This document shows, piece by piece, positions 55,538 through 64,000 of a stretch of 64,000 nt of DNA. The notes beneath the pieces were generated by a model, which was given only the letters and a program-made list of their open reading frames with translations, had not been told where the DNA came from and searched no databases. How positions within the stretch are numbered: position 1 is the stretch's first letter; every line of letters begins with the position of its first letter. The translations under genes and the position numbers were made by a program. Source of the DNA: Chitinophagaceae bacterium (lineage in GTDB: Bacteria; Bacteroidota; Bacteroidia; Chitinophagales; Chitinophagaceae); contig PMSV01000024.1 in NCBI GenBank assembly GCA_003168265.1, positions 434,001 through 498,000 on the forward strand. The letters are read 5' to 3'.

Positions 55538-55825
55538 ATGGCTTCCATGGAGGATCAGTTAAACCGCTTGCAATCCAAATTACAGGAGTTGATACACAGG
55601 TACCAGCTTCTGGAGAAAGAGCATGTCAGGTTAAGACTTGAAATTAAGGAAGAGAAGGAAAAAAACAATTGGCAGGAACAGAGAGCAGAACAATTAAAAC
55701 TACAGGTAGAAATCCTCCAATCTTCCAGGAGCTCCATGCCTGATGACCAGAAGAAATCTCTTGAAAAAAGGATCGGTCAGTATGTAAAGGAAATTGACAA
55801 GTGCATTGCCATGCTGAACGAATAA
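55538..55825 (+). CDS. Coiled-coil protein, ZapB-like
   Basis: A 95-residue protein that is almost entirely coiled coil (about 3-65), rich in Glu, Lys, Gln and Leu, with a short helical tail. The ATG at 55538 (MASMEDQLNRL) is preferred to the TTG just before it. It lies between pheT and zapA; a small coiled-coil next to zapA suggests a ZapB-like partner in Z-ring assembly. Sequence similarity of coiled coils is weak evidence, so this is inference. Confidence 0.72.
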   Translation: MASMEDQLNRLQSKLQELIHRYQLLEKEHVRLRLEIKEEKEKNNWQEQRAEQLKLQVEILQSSRSSMPDDQKKSLEKRIGQYVKEIDKCIAMLNE

Positions 55826-55828
55826 CGT

Positions 55829-56083
55829 TTATATTCTTTTGATAAGCCTGGCCTTGGTTTCATCACCACCCCTGGAAACTTCCAGGGTATAGACACCATA
55901 AGGCAGATCGTTCAGGCCGTTCCAGATAAAGGTCAATTGGTTGGTATCAGCCTCAGTCTCCAGGGCACTGCAGATACTTCCCTTTTCGTCCTTTAATACG
56001 GCCTTCAGTAAGCCATTTTGCGGTTTGTCGATTTCGAATGTCAGGCGATCGATGAAGACCGGTGACTTCATTTTAAGTAGCAT
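55829..56083 (-). CDS. Small protein resembling a stand-alone sorting/FlgD-like domain
   Basis: An 84-residue protein on the opposite strand to its neighbours. It has the beta-sandwich pattern of type IX secretion C-terminal domains and FlgD Ig-like domains: LKAVLKDEKGSICSALE, TFIWNGLNDLPYGVYTLEVSRGG, KARLIKRI. There is no signal peptide and no other domain, so it is probably cytoplasmic. An internal ATG (56071) is an alternative start. Its function is unknown. Confidence 0.68.
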   Translation of the reverse strand: MLLKMKSPVFIDRLTFEIDKPQNGLLKAVLKDEKGSICSALETEADTNQLTFIWNGLNDLPYGVYTLEVSRGGDETKARLIKRI

Positions 56084-56220
56084 GGTTTAGGGGTATAATT
56101 TTTTTATTGGGCTTCCATGATTGGGTATTGATTTTCAATATTTCTTAATTTTAACCTTTCCTAAACGGGTTCGGGGTCTCACGGGAAGGAATTTGAACAG
56201 GACTGTGGATATTCTGTTGA

Positions 56221-56228
56221 TAAATTTA
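56221..56228 (+). promoter_or_regulatory. candidate -7 box for zapA (TAAATTTA)
   Basis: A 7/8 match to TAnnTTTG ending 17 bp before the zapA ATG at 56246. Confidence 0.35.
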
Positions 56229-56245
56229 ATACAAGTTATATAAAT

Positions 56246-56530
56246 ATGCAAGAATTAATTCCAATAAATGTTTTGCTTGGTGACCGGACCTACCGGATCC
56301 GGGTCCTGCCTTCGGACGAAGAAGAAGTAAGAAAAATCTTGAAAATCATCAACGACAAAATTCTTGAATTCAAAACCAGATTTTCAGGAAAAGATATGCA
56401 GGATTATATAGCCATGGTTCTTCTATGGTATTCAACCCAGTCCATTCCCGGTCCGAATCAGCCGGCAATTTCACAGGATATGCTGGAAGCATTGAATAAG
56501 ATGGAAATACAACTCGACAAAGTCCTTTAA
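56246..56530 (+). CDS. zapA: Cell division protein ZapA
   Basis: A 94-residue ZapA: an N-terminal beta/alpha part (IPINVLLGDRTYRIRVLPSDEEEVRKI) followed by a C-terminal helix. ZapA binds and cross-links FtsZ filaments in the Z-ring. The pattern and length fit the family, and its position before rny is normal for Bacteroidota. Confidence 0.9.
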   Translation: MQELIPINVLLGDRTYRIRVLPSDEEEVRKILKIINDKILEFKTRFSGKDMQDYIAMVLLWYSTQSIPGPNQPAISQDMLEALNKMEIQLDKVL

Positions 56531-56648
56531 TTTACCTCCCTTTCTTAAAATCCACGGTCAAATTCCTTACCTTTACCCGCTATCACATTTTCCTGTCTTA
56601 CAATGACCGGGAATGATCAACATTCCAAACTTTTAAACGATAAAATGA

Positions 56649-58214
56649 ATGGATTCTAATATTTTGTATATCATTATTGGGGTAATTGGGCTGGCCGTGG
56701 GCATATTCGCGGGCAAGGTCATTTTCGCTAAAAATACTACCAGGCAGGTAGAGGACGCCGAGCAGAAATCTGCTAAAATTCTTACTGAAGCCCAATTGTC
56801 AGCCGAAAACCTGAAAAAGGAAAGGCTGCTCGAAGCAAAAGAAAAATTTGTCCAACTTAGAGCGGAACACGATAAAGAGATCCTGGAGCGAAACCGAAAG
56901 CTTGGTGAGATGGAGAACCGGATCAAGCAAAAAGAGCAAAGCCTCAACCAGAAATTGGAAAACCTGGACAGGCAGGCGAAGGAGAACGAGACAATAAAAG
57001 AAAACCTTAACCGCCAGATCGAAGTGGTCAACGTTAAGCGAACCGAGCTCGAAAAACACCAGGAAGAACATATCCGCAGGCTTGAAAAGATCGCTGCTCT
57101 TTCTGCAGAAGAAGCTAAAGCACAGCTCATCGAAAGCCTCAAAAACGAGGCCCAGACCCAGGCCCTGGCAATTCAGCAGGAGATCATCGATGAAGCCAAA
57201 CAAAAAGCCAATAAGGAAGCTCGTAAAATAATCATCCAAAGCATACAGCGTACCGCTGCAGAGCAGGCCATTGAAAATTCAATCACCGTTTTCAACCTTG
57301 AAAGCGATGAGATCAAGGGCCAGATCATTGGAAGGGAAGGCCGCAATATCCGGGCCATCGAAGCCGCCACAGGTGTGGATCTGATCGTCGACGATACTCC
57401 GGAAGCGATCGTTCTTTCTTCCTTCGATCCTCTAAGACGCGAAATCGCCCGACTGTCTCTGCAAAGATTGGTAACGGACGGCCGCATCCATCCGGCCCGT
57501 ATCGAGGAAATCGTAGAAAAGACACGCCGTCAGATCGAAGAACAGGTCATGGAGATCGGCGAGCGTACGGTCATTGAACTCGGCATTCATGGCCTCCATA
57601 AGGAACTAGTACGGATCGTGGGTAAAATGAGGTTCCGTTCCTCTTACGGGCAGAACCTTCTTATGCATAGCCGGGAAGTGGCCAATCTCTGCGCAATTAT
57701 GGCTTCTGAACTGGGACTGAATGTGAAACTGGCAAAGAGGGCTGGCCTGCTCCATGATATCGGTAAGGTACCGGATGAAGAGACCGAATTGAGTCATGCC
57801 CTTCTTGGAATGAAACTGGCTGAAAAATATGGCGAAAATCCTGCTGTGATCAATGCGATCGGAGCCCACCATGATGAAGTGGAAATGCAATTCGTGATTG
57901 CACCCATTGTTCAGGCTTGTGACGCCATCAGTGGAGCCCGTCCCGGAGCACGCAGGGAGATCATGCAACAATACCTCCAGCGAATCAAAGACCTCGAAAA
58001 CCTGGCCATGGCCTATCAGGGAGTGGAAAAAGCCTATGCTATCCAGGCGGGCAGGGAGCTGAGGGTCATAGTGGAAGCGGATAAAGTCACTGACAGCGAC
58101 AGCTCCAAGCTCAGCTTCGAAATAGCCCAGAAAATCCAGACTGAAATGACCTATCCGGGCCAGATCAAAGTGACGGTGATCAGGGAAAAAAGAACAGTGA
58201 ACCTGGCGAGATAG
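56649..58214 (+). CDS. rny: Ribonuclease Y
   Basis: A 521-residue membrane-anchored endoribonuclease that starts mRNA decay. It has an N-terminal helix (about 3-23, [16 protein letters not shown]), a long coiled coil (about 25-200), a KH domain (about 215-275, [19 protein letters not shown]), and an HD domain with [11 protein letters not shown] and IGAHHDEVE. All parts are present and the length is typical. It is co-directional with zapA. Confidence 0.96.
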   Translation: MDSNILYIIIGVIGLAVGIFAGKVIFAKNTTRQVEDAEQKSAKILTEAQLSAENLKKERLLEAKEKFVQLRAEHDKEILERNRKLGEMENRIKQKEQSLNQKLENLDRQAKENETIKENLNRQIEVVNVKRTELEKHQEEHIRRLEKIAALSAEEAKAQLIESLKNEAQTQALAIQQEIIDEAKQKANKEARKIIIQSIQRTAAEQAIENSITVFNLESDEIKGQIIGREGRNIRAIEAATGVDLIVDDTPEAIVLSSFDPLRREIARLSLQRLVTDGRIHPARIEEIVEKTRRQIEEQVMEIGERTVIELGIHGLHKELVRIVGKMRFRSSYGQNLLMHSREVANLCAIMASELGLNVKLAKRAGLLHDIGKVPDEETELSHALLGMKLAEKYGENPAVINAIGAHHDEVEMQFVIAPIVQACDAISGARPGARREIMQQYLQRIKDLENLAMAYQGVEKAYAIQAGRELRVIVEADKVTDSDSSKLSFEIAQKIQTEMTYPGQIKVTVIREKRTVNLAR

Positions 58215-58275
58215 ACCAGGCCCTTCGAAAGGAGATTAATTAGGGCTGAATTTTAGATTATTCAAGAAAAAGGGT

Positions 58276-58283
58276 TAGTTTTG
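58276..58283 (+). promoter_or_regulatory. -7 box for rplS (TAGTTTTG)
   Basis: A perfect TAnnTTTG ending 20 bp before the rplS ATG. Confidence 0.5.
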
Positions 58284-58303
58284 CAGTCCAAAAAATTTTA
58301 GCC

Positions 58304-58654
58304 ATGAACTCGGCCATCGTATTTGTCCACGAGCAACTGACTGGAAAAAAGGAATTTCCAAAGTTCAAAGCAGGTGATAATGTCACCGTTAACTATAAAA
58401 TCATCGAGGGAAACAAGGAACGTATCCAGGGTTTCAAGGGAGATGTGCTGAAACGTCAGGGTGTAGGACCGACTGCCACTTTCACCGTCCGCAAAATCTC
58501 CGACGGAGTAGGGGTTGAAAGAACCTTTCCTTTATTTTCTCCTAATATCGAATCCATCGAGCTCAATAAAGTGGGACGGGTTCGCCGTTCCAAACTTTAT
58601 TTCCAGCGTGAAAGAAGCGGTAAGAATGCCCGCATCAAGGAAAAACGGATCTGA
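58304..58654 (+). CDS. rplS: 50S ribosomal protein L19
   Basis: A 116-residue L19, which lies at the 30S/50S interface. It has [53 protein letters not shown] and [21 protein letters not shown]. Full length, with the expected basic tail. In many bacteria rplS follows trmD-rimM; those genes are not adjacent here. Confidence 0.97.
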   Translation: MNSAIVFVHEQLTGKKEFPKFKAGDNVTVNYKIIEGNKERIQGFKGDVLKRQGVGPTATFTVRKISDGVGVERTFPLFSPNIESIELNKVGRVRRSKLYFQRERSGKNARIKEKRI

Positions 58655-58743
58655 GCCAACCAGGTCAAATGGTCGGTTTAGTATAAGCGTTTATGAGTTA
58701 TAGATTTTTGTCTGTACCTTTACTATCCACAAAAAATAGAATT

Positions 58744-58980
58744 ATGGGAGATTTATTCAGCGGACCGCATATAATTCTGATAGCTTTAGTGGTTCTACTG
58801 CTATTCGGCGGCAAAAAAATTCCGGAATTGATGAGGGGTTTGGGAAGAGGCATTCGTGAATTTAAAGATGCTAAGGACAATGTTCGCAGGGAAATCGAGG
58901 ACCATATCAACGATGAGCCTCCGAGCAAGAGCAGTTCCGGCAAGCAGGTTTCTTCCGATTCTTCTTCGGTCAATAACTAA
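58744..58980 (+). CDS. tatA: Sec-independent protein translocase TatA/E
   Basis: A 78-residue protein with one membrane helix (about 7-22, [19 protein letters not shown]), the [17 protein letters not shown] hinge and amphipathic helix, and a polar Ser-rich tail. It forms the Tat pore with TatC. The ATG at 58744 ([11 protein letters not shown]) is preferred to the upstream TTG/ATG region, which gives a non-conserved extension. A terminator lies between it and tatC. Confidence 0.93.
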   Translation: MGDLFSGPHIILIALVVLLLFGGKKIPELMRGLGRGIREFKDAKDNVRREIEDHINDEPPSKSSSGKQVSSDSSSVNN

Positions 58981-59018
58981 TCGGACGCCAGCTTACACGA
59001 CTAAATAATTACTGAATT

Positions 59019-59055
59019 AAACCTCGCGATTTGTTTCTGCGGGGTTTTCTTTTTA
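59019..59055 (+). terminator. Rho-independent terminator between tatA and tatC
   Basis: An 8-bp stem AACCTCGC / GCGGGGTT (one G-U pair), 11-base loop, followed by TTCTTTTT. It lies 39 bp after the tatA stop. The TTG in its loop opens the long tatC frame, so that start is not real. Confidence 0.8.
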
Positions 59056-59090
59056 TTTGCAAAGAATTTGGAAATCTTTTCAATTATTCC

Positions 59091-59939
59091 ATGAGATTAT
59101 TCAGGAGAAATGCTGGCCCCGGTGAACAAGCAGCAGAAATGTCCTTTATAGAACATCTGGACGCATTGCGCGGACATCTTTTCAAGTCTGCCGTTGCCGT
59201 GGCCATCGGGGCGGTATTCATGGCAATCTATAACAAATACATTGTACGCAATATCCTGATGGGTCCCTTGCATGGGGATTTTCCAACATATGGCTTTCTC
59301 TGCCGGATCAGCCGGAAATTGGGTCTTGGCTCCAAACTCTGCATGACCCAGATCAATGTCCGGATGCAAAGTACGGCGGTAGCCGCCCAATTCGACGTCT
59401 ATTTCAATATCATCCTGATTGGAGGATTCATAGTTGCCTTCCCCTATGTTTTCTGGCAATTCTGGAGATTCACTAAACCGGCCCTTACATCAAAAGAACT
59501 AAGAAATACGCGCGGAGTCATATTCTGGGTTTCCCTGCTTTTTTTCATCGGGGTCTTTTTCGGCTATTTTGTCATCGCTCCGTATACGATGAATTTTTTC
59601 GCCAATTTTAAGATCGACGAAGACATTGAAAACCGCTGGACGATTGCCAGCTATTTCAATACGATCGTGCCTCTGATCCTGGGAGCCGGACTGGCCTTTC
59701 AATTGCCCCTGGTAATGTATTTTCTGGCAAAAGTGGGCGTAGTGAGTTCCAAATACCTGCGTCGGGTACGCAAATATGCCATACTCATCATGCTGATCGT
59801 GGCAGGAATCATCACGCCTCCCGACATGCTTAGCCAGATCGTTTGCACCCTCCCCCTGATGCTGTTATACGAAATCAGCATCCTGCTTTGCGCAAGGGTC
59901 GAAAAAAAGGAGAAAAAAGAAGCTGATGGGTGGAGTTAA
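59091..59939 (+). CDS. tatC: Sec-independent protein translocase TatC
   Basis: A 282-residue membrane protein with six predicted helices and the TatC hallmarks: the N-terminal SFIEHLDALRGHLFKS and the FGYFVIAPYTMNFFANF segment. It recognises twin-arginine signals. I use the ATG at 59091 (MRLFRRNAGPGEQ). A likely substrate in the window is the DUF1501 protein. gatA follows after 34 bp. Confidence 0.95.
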   Translation: MRLFRRNAGPGEQAAEMSFIEHLDALRGHLFKSAVAVAIGAVFMAIYNKYIVRNILMGPLHGDFPTYGFLCRISRKLGLGSKLCMTQINVRMQSTAVAAQFDVYFNIILIGGFIVAFPYVFWQFWRFTKPALTSKELRNTRGVIFWVSLLFFIGVFFGYFVIAPYTMNFFANFKIDEDIENRWTIASYFNTIVPLILGAGLAFQLPLVMYFLAKVGVVSSKYLRRVRKYAILIMLIVAGIITPPDMLSQIVCTLPLMLLYEISILLCARVEKKEKKEADGWS

Positions 59940-59973
59940 TAGTTAGATTCACCAATCGAATAATTCAAAGGGT

Positions 59974-61413
59974 TTGTTCACATTCAGCAATATCAGAAAT
60001 TATCAGGATTTCCTCAGGACAAGTCAGGATGGTTGCCTGCTGGCCGTAGAACACTATCTTTCCGTGATAGATGATAAAAAAGGTCTCAATGCTTTCCTGG
60101 AAGTCTATGACCGGGAAGCTCTGCAAAGAGCCCGTGAACTCGATTCAAAAAGAAATTCCGGGAAAGGGATGGGCAAATTGCACGGGGTAGTCGTTTCCTT
60201 AAAGGATGTTATCGCATACAAGGGCCATAAACTCTCCGCTGCTTCAAAAATTCTCGGGAATTTTGTATCCATATACAATGCTACTGCCGTAGAGAGGCTG
60301 CTTCAGGAAGATGCCATCATCATCGGGCGCAACAACTGCGATGAATTTGCCATGGGTTCGACCAACGAGAATTCCGCCTACGGACCCACGCTCAATGCCA
60401 GGGACCCACAAAAAGTGCCAGGAGGGTCCTCAGGAGGTTCTGCTGTAGCCGTACAGGCCGGAATGTGCATGGTCAGCCTGGGTAGTGACACGGGGGGTTC
60501 GGTCCGGCAGCCGGCCGATTTCTGCGGAATCCAGGGCCTAAAACCGAGTTATGGGAAGGTTTCGCGATATGGCCTTATCGCCTATGCATCCTCCTTCGAC
60601 CAGATCGGGATTTTCGCAATTTCAACTGAAGATATCGGTATAGTCCTCGAAGTGATAGCGGGATCTGACGGACAGGACAGTAGCTATTCAAACAAAGCTC
60701 AGGAAGAGTACAGCCTGGCGATCCTTCAGGAACCCCTTAAGTTCAGGGTCGCCTATTTCCGGGAAGCATTGGAACACTCCAGCCTTGATCCCGAGATCAG
60801 GAAAGCCTGTTATGGACTGGTCCAGCGTCTCAAGAATGCCGGGCACCAGGTAGAACCAATTGATTTTGAGTATCTTGATTATATTGTTCCAGCCTATTAC
60901 GTGCTTTCGACAGCCGAAGCTTCTTCCAATCTCTCCCGATATGACGGGATCCGCTACGGCTACAGATCCCCGCAAGTCGTAAAGGAGGTTGGATTAACTG
61001 AATTTTATAAGTCCACTCGCTCCGAAGGCTTCGGGGAAGAAGTTAAAAGACGTATCTTATTGGGAACCTTTGTGTTAAGTGCAGGTTACCAGGATGCTTA
61101 TTTCACCCGGGCCCAGAAGATTCGTAAATTGTTGATAAATCGAAATGAATTGATTTTCAATCAATTTGATATATTAATTTCCCCTACTTCACCCAGTACC
61201 GCATTTAAAATTGGAGAAAAAACAGAGGACCCCATTTCGATGTATCTCGCTGATATATATACAGTTTATGCGAATTTGACCGGTATCCCGGCGATCTCAC
61301 TCCCCCTCTTCACTCACACAAATGGCATGCCTTTTGGAATACAGGCTATGACAAATCGATTTAAAGAGGTATTTTTGTTACAGTTCTCTCAACAGTTGAC
61401 TAACCCAGGCTGA
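59974..61413 (+). CDS. gatA: Glutamyl/aspartyl-tRNA amidotransferase subunit A
   Basis: A 479-residue amidase-signature enzyme that makes ammonia from glutamine for the GatCAB complex, which converts misacylated Glu-tRNA-Gln. The Lys-Ser-Ser catalytic set is present: LKDVI, GGSSGGSAVA and DTGGSVRQPA. The start is a TTG (MFTFSNIRNYQDF), since no ATG is available before the conserved N-terminus. gatB and gatC are not in the window. Confidence 0.94.
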   Translation: MFTFSNIRNYQDFLRTSQDGCLLAVEHYLSVIDDKKGLNAFLEVYDREALQRARELDSKRNSGKGMGKLHGVVVSLKDVIAYKGHKLSAASKILGNFVSIYNATAVERLLQEDAIIIGRNNCDEFAMGSTNENSAYGPTLNARDPQKVPGGSSGGSAVAVQAGMCMVSLGSDTGGSVRQPADFCGIQGLKPSYGKVSRYGLIAYASSFDQIGIFAISTEDIGIVLEVIAGSDGQDSSYSNKAQEEYSLAILQEPLKFRVAYFREALEHSSLDPEIRKACYGLVQRLKNAGHQVEPIDFEYLDYIVPAYYVLSTAEASSNLSRYDGIRYGYRSPQVVKEVGLTEFYKSTRSEGFGEEVKRRILLGTFVLSAGYQDAYFTRAQKIRKLLINRNELIFNQFDILISPTSPSTAFKIGEKTEDPISMYLADIYTVYANLTGIPAISLPLFTHTNGMPFGIQAMTNRFKEVFLLQFSQQLTNPG

Positions 61414-61534
61414 CCACTCCAAGATCCTTAAGACCCAGGAATTTTAAAAGATTTGGTAACATCAACTCTGCCTCAATCCCCCTATGAAAGATTATACCCA
61501 ATTATTTTGTTGGATTAATCTTTAATGACAAATA

Positions 61535-62686
61535 ATGATATTGAGAAGTTTGTTTTTGGCTATTGTCGGCCTCATATTCTCTTTAAACGGACTTGCAGGA
61601 AGTGGAACTCCTTTTGGAAATTTTTATAACGCATTGAATTATAATGACACTAATGCCGTTAACAAAAAAAATCCAGTTGGAGTAATTGTGACAAATGCGG
61701 ACAGCAACCGCAGCATGGTTAACAATAGTTCCCTTGACAATGGCTTTAAAGATCTTTTTATTGCAAATGCAGAAGGCTTCAATGGAGCCAGACTTAATCC
61801 AAGGGCCGTTTCCTTTGTTCAGGAATACGTTGAGCACAATGCTAAGGAGCTGCAGTGCATGAAAGACTGGGGGAGGCCCTATTTTAACCTAATAGATAAT
61901 ATTTTGGCCAAAAATGACCTGCCAAGGGAACTTAAATACCTGGCTGTCATCGAGTCCCAACTCAAATCCAACTCTAAATCCTGCAAAGGGGCAGTCGGAC
62001 CCTGGCAATTTATGCCGGCTACAGCCCGCTTGCTTGGCCTTAAAGTGAATCGTCGAACGGATGAAAGAAAAAACTATTCTAAGAGCACCCAGGCTGCAGC
62101 CATATACCTCAAGGATCTTTATAATGAATTAGGAGACTGGTTATTGGTCATTGCAGCCTATAATGGCGGAACGGCCCATGTTTACAATGCTATGCATAAG
62201 AGCGGTAGCCGTGATTTCTGGGATCTCCAGTATTTTCTGCCCGCCGAGTCCAGAAACCATGTTAAGAAATTCATCGGGACCCATTATGTATTTGAAGGAC
62301 ATGGGGGTATCACTACTCTTACCCGGGATGAAGCTACTGAACAATTATCGGGATCTTCCATGTATGTGTTTAACCGCAATCTGAGTCAGGAGGAATCTGC
62401 AGGGGCCAAAACAGCCTGCATTTCCGGTAAATACTGTTCCGTAGTCATTGCAAAATATGTGTTGATGGAACAGGCCGAATTCAATCATTACAATCCTGAT
62501 TTTGATAAGGTGATGGCCAGTGCCAACAATTCCTATGACCTCAAACTGCCTTCCGATAAATACGATTTGTTCCTGGCAAATAAATACCAGATACTCAATG
62601 AATCAGTGCAATTGCTCCTGAACGAAGCAACGGGTGCTGACAGCACGACGAATAAAAGTGTGGTTGCAGCCAACCTGAAGAATTAG
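61535..62686 (+). CDS. Lytic transglycosylase domain-containing protein (MltD-like)
   Basis: A 383-residue precursor with a signal peptide (about 1-21) and a Slt-type lysozyme-like domain (about 108-250). The catalytic glutamate is in LKYLAVIESQLKSN, followed by GAVGPWQFMPATARLLGL and IAAYNGGTAHV. It cuts glycan strands of peptidoglycan. No LysM repeats are visible, and the C-terminal region (about 290-383) is of unknown fold. It is convergent with the acidic-protein gene. Confidence 0.94.
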   Translation: MILRSLFLAIVGLIFSLNGLAGSGTPFGNFYNALNYNDTNAVNKKNPVGVIVTNADSNRSMVNNSSLDNGFKDLFIANAEGFNGARLNPRAVSFVQEYVEHNAKELQCMKDWGRPYFNLIDNILAKNDLPRELKYLAVIESQLKSNSKSCKGAVGPWQFMPATARLLGLKVNRRTDERKNYSKSTQAAAIYLKDLYNELGDWLLVIAAYNGGTAHVYNAMHKSGSRDFWDLQYFLPAESRNHVKKFIGTHYVFEGHGGITTLTRDEATEQLSGSSMYVFNRNLSQEESAGAKTACISGKYCSVVIAKYVLMEQAEFNHYNPDFDKVMASANNSYDLKLPSDKYDLFLANKYQILNESVQLLLNEATGADSTTNKSVVAANLKN

Positions 62687-62707
62687 TAAATAAAGAATGT
62701 AATCAAA

Positions 62708-62743
62708 AATGCCAGTCGGAGTTATTATCATCTGACTGGCATT
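62708..62743 (-). terminator. minus-strand terminator after the acidic-protein gene
   Basis: A 10-bp perfect stem AATGCCAGTC / GACTGGCATT with a 16-base loop; on the minus strand it is followed by TTTGATT. It lies just past the end of the 62762-63238 gene and may also stop the convergent transcript. Confidence 0.75.
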
Positions 62744-62761
62744 CTACTATAAAAAATTAAA

Positions 62762-63238
62762 TCAAAAATCATCCTCTTCCTCATCGTAGCCGCTGTCACC
62801 GAAAAGATCCAGGTCCTTGAAATCTTCATCAAGACCCAGGTCATCCTCTCCGGTCTTTCCGGCTTTTTTGCCACCTAGACTGGTGCCGGTACTCTTTTTG
62901 GATTTGGATTTGGGAACATCGAATTCATCGAAATCAGGATCCCAGTTTTCCTCTTCCTCCACTTTTTCCCATTCATCGACTTCTTCCACATCATCAACCT
63001 CGTCCTCGTCATCCTCATCTTCCTCGGATTTCCTGGACTTGGCGGATGCGGATTTTGCAGTCTTTTTCATTGGGGCCTTAGGAACATCTTCATCAATATC
63101 ATCTATCTCATCGTCCTTACCATGTTCTTCTTCCTCCTCCTTCTTCTTGGTTTTGGAAGTTTTCTTAGGGGATTCCTTTGGTGACGCAGTGTCAGATTTC
63201 TTCGCACCCTTTTTCTCCTTATCAGATTTAGAAGTCAT
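62762..63238 (-). CDS. Highly acidic, lysine-rich disordered protein
   Basis: A 158-residue protein with a Lys/Ser/Thr-rich first third (MTSKSDKEKKGAKKSD) and long Glu/Asp runs after it (EEEEEHGKDDEIDDIDEDV, DEDDEDEVDDVEEVDEWEKVEEEENWD), ending LFGDSGYDEEEDDF. It has no signal, membrane segment or cysteine and is predicted to be fully disordered. Similar low-complexity proteins next to purA occur in related genomes in my recollection, but I know of no function. Codon use looks normal. Confidence 0.68.
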   Translation of the reverse strand: MTSKSDKEKKGAKKSDTASPKESPKKTSKTKKKEEEEEHGKDDEIDDIDEDVPKAPMKKTAKSASAKSRKSEEDEDDEDEVDDVEEVDEWEKVEEEENWDPDFDEFDVPKSKSKKSTGTSLGGKKAGKTGEDDLGLDEDFKDLDLFGDSGYDEEEDDF

Positions 63239-63332
63239 ATCCTGAAAAGATTAGTCTTGTAAAATTTCAGCGAAGTTTTTAATTAGCCAAATTTTTTTTT
63301 AAGATTTTTTTCGAAAAAAAAAGCGGCCAAAA

Positions 63333-64000
63333 TCAGTGGACTTTGATCAATTGTTCTCGGTCCGGACCATTGGAAATATAAGTGACTTGAACGCCCAGGT
63401 ATTTGTTGATAAAATCGATATAGTATTTCATTTCGACAGGCAAGTTCCTGAAATCTTTTTGAGAACTGATATCTTTTTTCCAACCTTCAAAAGACTTCAA
63501 AACAGGCCTAATGTCAATCCGGTTCATTTGGTAAGGGATCTGTTCCGTCGATTGTCCATCGATATGGTAGGAAGCACAGACCTGGAGTTCTTCGAAACTA
63601 TCCAGCACGTCGGCCTTGGTCATTACGATTTGCGTAACGCCGTTCACCATGCAGGCGAATTTCAGGGCAACCAGATCGATCCAGCCGCATCTGCGGGGCC
63701 TTCCGGTAGTTGCTCCGAATTCGCAGCCGATTTCCCTTAACTGCTCGCCGGTCTTGTCATTGAGCTCCGTAGGAAATGGGCCACTTCCTACACGGGTGCA
63801 ATAGGCCTTGCTTACACCGATCACTTCCTTGATCTGTTGAGGAGCAATACCCAGTCCTGTGCAGACTCCTGCGGAAATGGTATTGGACGAAGTGACAAAC
63901 GGAAATGTCCCGAAATCCACATCCAGCATGCTTCCCTGTGCGCCTTCGGCCAGGACCGTTTTGCCCTGCCGGATCATATCATTGATAAAATATTCTCCGT
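63333..64000 (-). CDS. purA: Adenylosuccinate synthetase, C-terminal part (5' end outside window)
   Basis: The frame is open to the window edge (GEYFINDMIRQGKTVLAEGAQGSMLDVDFGTFPFVTSS), so the gene begins beyond 64000. The visible part contains the family hallmarks: EGAQGSMLDVDFGTFPFVTSSNT, GVSKAYCTRVGSGPFPTEL, TTGRPRRCGW, LTKADVLDSF-like (MTKADVLDSFEEL) and the C-terminal ISNGPDREQLI. PurA joins IMP and aspartate with GTP in AMP synthesis. Confidence 0.96.
   Translation of the reverse strand, partial: GEYFINDMIRQGKTVLAEGAQGSMLDVDFGTFPFVTSSNTISAGVCTGLGIAPQQIKEVIGVSKAYCTRVGSGPFPTELNDKTGEQLREIGCEFGATTGRPRRCGWIDLVALKFACMVNGVTQIVMTKADVLDSFEELQVCASYHIDGQSTEQIPYQMNRIDIRPVLKSFEGWKKDISSQKDFRNLPVEMKYYIDFINKYLGVQVTYISNGPDREQLIKVH

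Noticed and set aside
56084-56245. possible 6S RNA next to zapA, as seen in Proteobacteria
   Set aside because: The interval is about 160 nt with no long rod-like pairing or central bubble visible by eye and no terminator before zapA.
62817-63245. 142-residue Ser-rich plus-strand frame
   Set aside because: It is the complement of the Glu/Asp-rich gene (GAG/GAA read as CTC/TTC and so on). The minus-strand frame has its own terminator and is more plausible, although both are low-complexity.
63283-63483. 66-residue minus-strand frame at the end of purA
   Set aside because: It overlaps the purA C-terminus in another frame and runs into homopolymer A/T tracts.

Overview
This 64 kb window is a stretch of core chromosome from a member of the Bacteroidota, most likely Chitinophagales (Chitinophagaceae-like). 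The evidence is the fused lpxC-fabZ gene, DUF3098 beside ftsX, the MoxR/DUF58/BatA cluster, an RprY-like response regulator, RNase Y next to zapA, many lipoproteins, and repeated TAnnTTTG promoter boxes a few bases upstream of start codons. Both ends cut through genes: a MoxR ATPase on the left and purA on the right. I see no rRNA, tRNA, CRISPR array, insertion sequence or prophage. Genes are dense, and only two gaps exceed 300 bp.

Layout. 0-8.7 kb: the end of a MoxR-DUF58-membrane protein-BatA operon, rsgA, recO (minus), an RND/MMPL exporter with a gamma-carbonic anhydrase-like gene, and two small Bacteroidota proteins. 8.8-16.6 kb: amidohydrolase, prfA, an unexplained terminator-ended leader/tail region, VanZ, an ECF sigma/anti-sigma pair, gcvH, GNAT, YbjQ and serS. 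16.8-22 kb: a DUF1800-DUF1501 secreted pair and gyrB. 22-25.5 kb: an AraC regulator with a cysteine cluster, convergent with a small redox set (pirin, YjdI-type 4Fe-4S protein, monoheme lipoprotein), then lspA. 25.5-35 kb: lipoprotein, fumC, ruvC, a flippase-like membrane protein with DUF3108, MBL hydrolase, MFS, uppP, DUF3098 and ftsX. 35-41 kb: leuS, an M23 peptidase, and a MarR-controlled operon of two Rossmann-fold oxidoreductases. 41-51 kb: ruvB, a response regulator, a GroES-like gene interrupted by an in-frame amber codon, lpxC/fabZ-lpxA-ABC ATPase, alanine dehydrogenase, rsmE, a CYTH protein and dnaB. 51-64 kb: a DUF6600 low-complexity lipoprotein, pheT, a ZapB-like coiled coil, zapA, rny, rplS, tatA-tatC, gatA, a lytic transglycosylase, a very acidic disordered protein and purA.

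The genes mainly serve translation (prfA, serS, leuS, pheT, rplS, gatA, rsgA, rsmE), DNA maintenance (recO, ruvC, ruvB, gyrB, dnaB), and envelope building and secretion (lpxC/fabZ, lpxA, uppP, lspA, ftsX, tatAC, lytic transglycosylase). I found no large accessory system. The most notable signals are local: the amber codon in the GroES-like gene (43460), matching palindromes upstream of marR and its target gene (41205 and 40729), a family of leaderless or near-leaderless promoters, an orphan terminator-ended region after prfA, a Cys-cluster AraC regulator, and a stand-alone sorting-domain-like protein (55829-56083).
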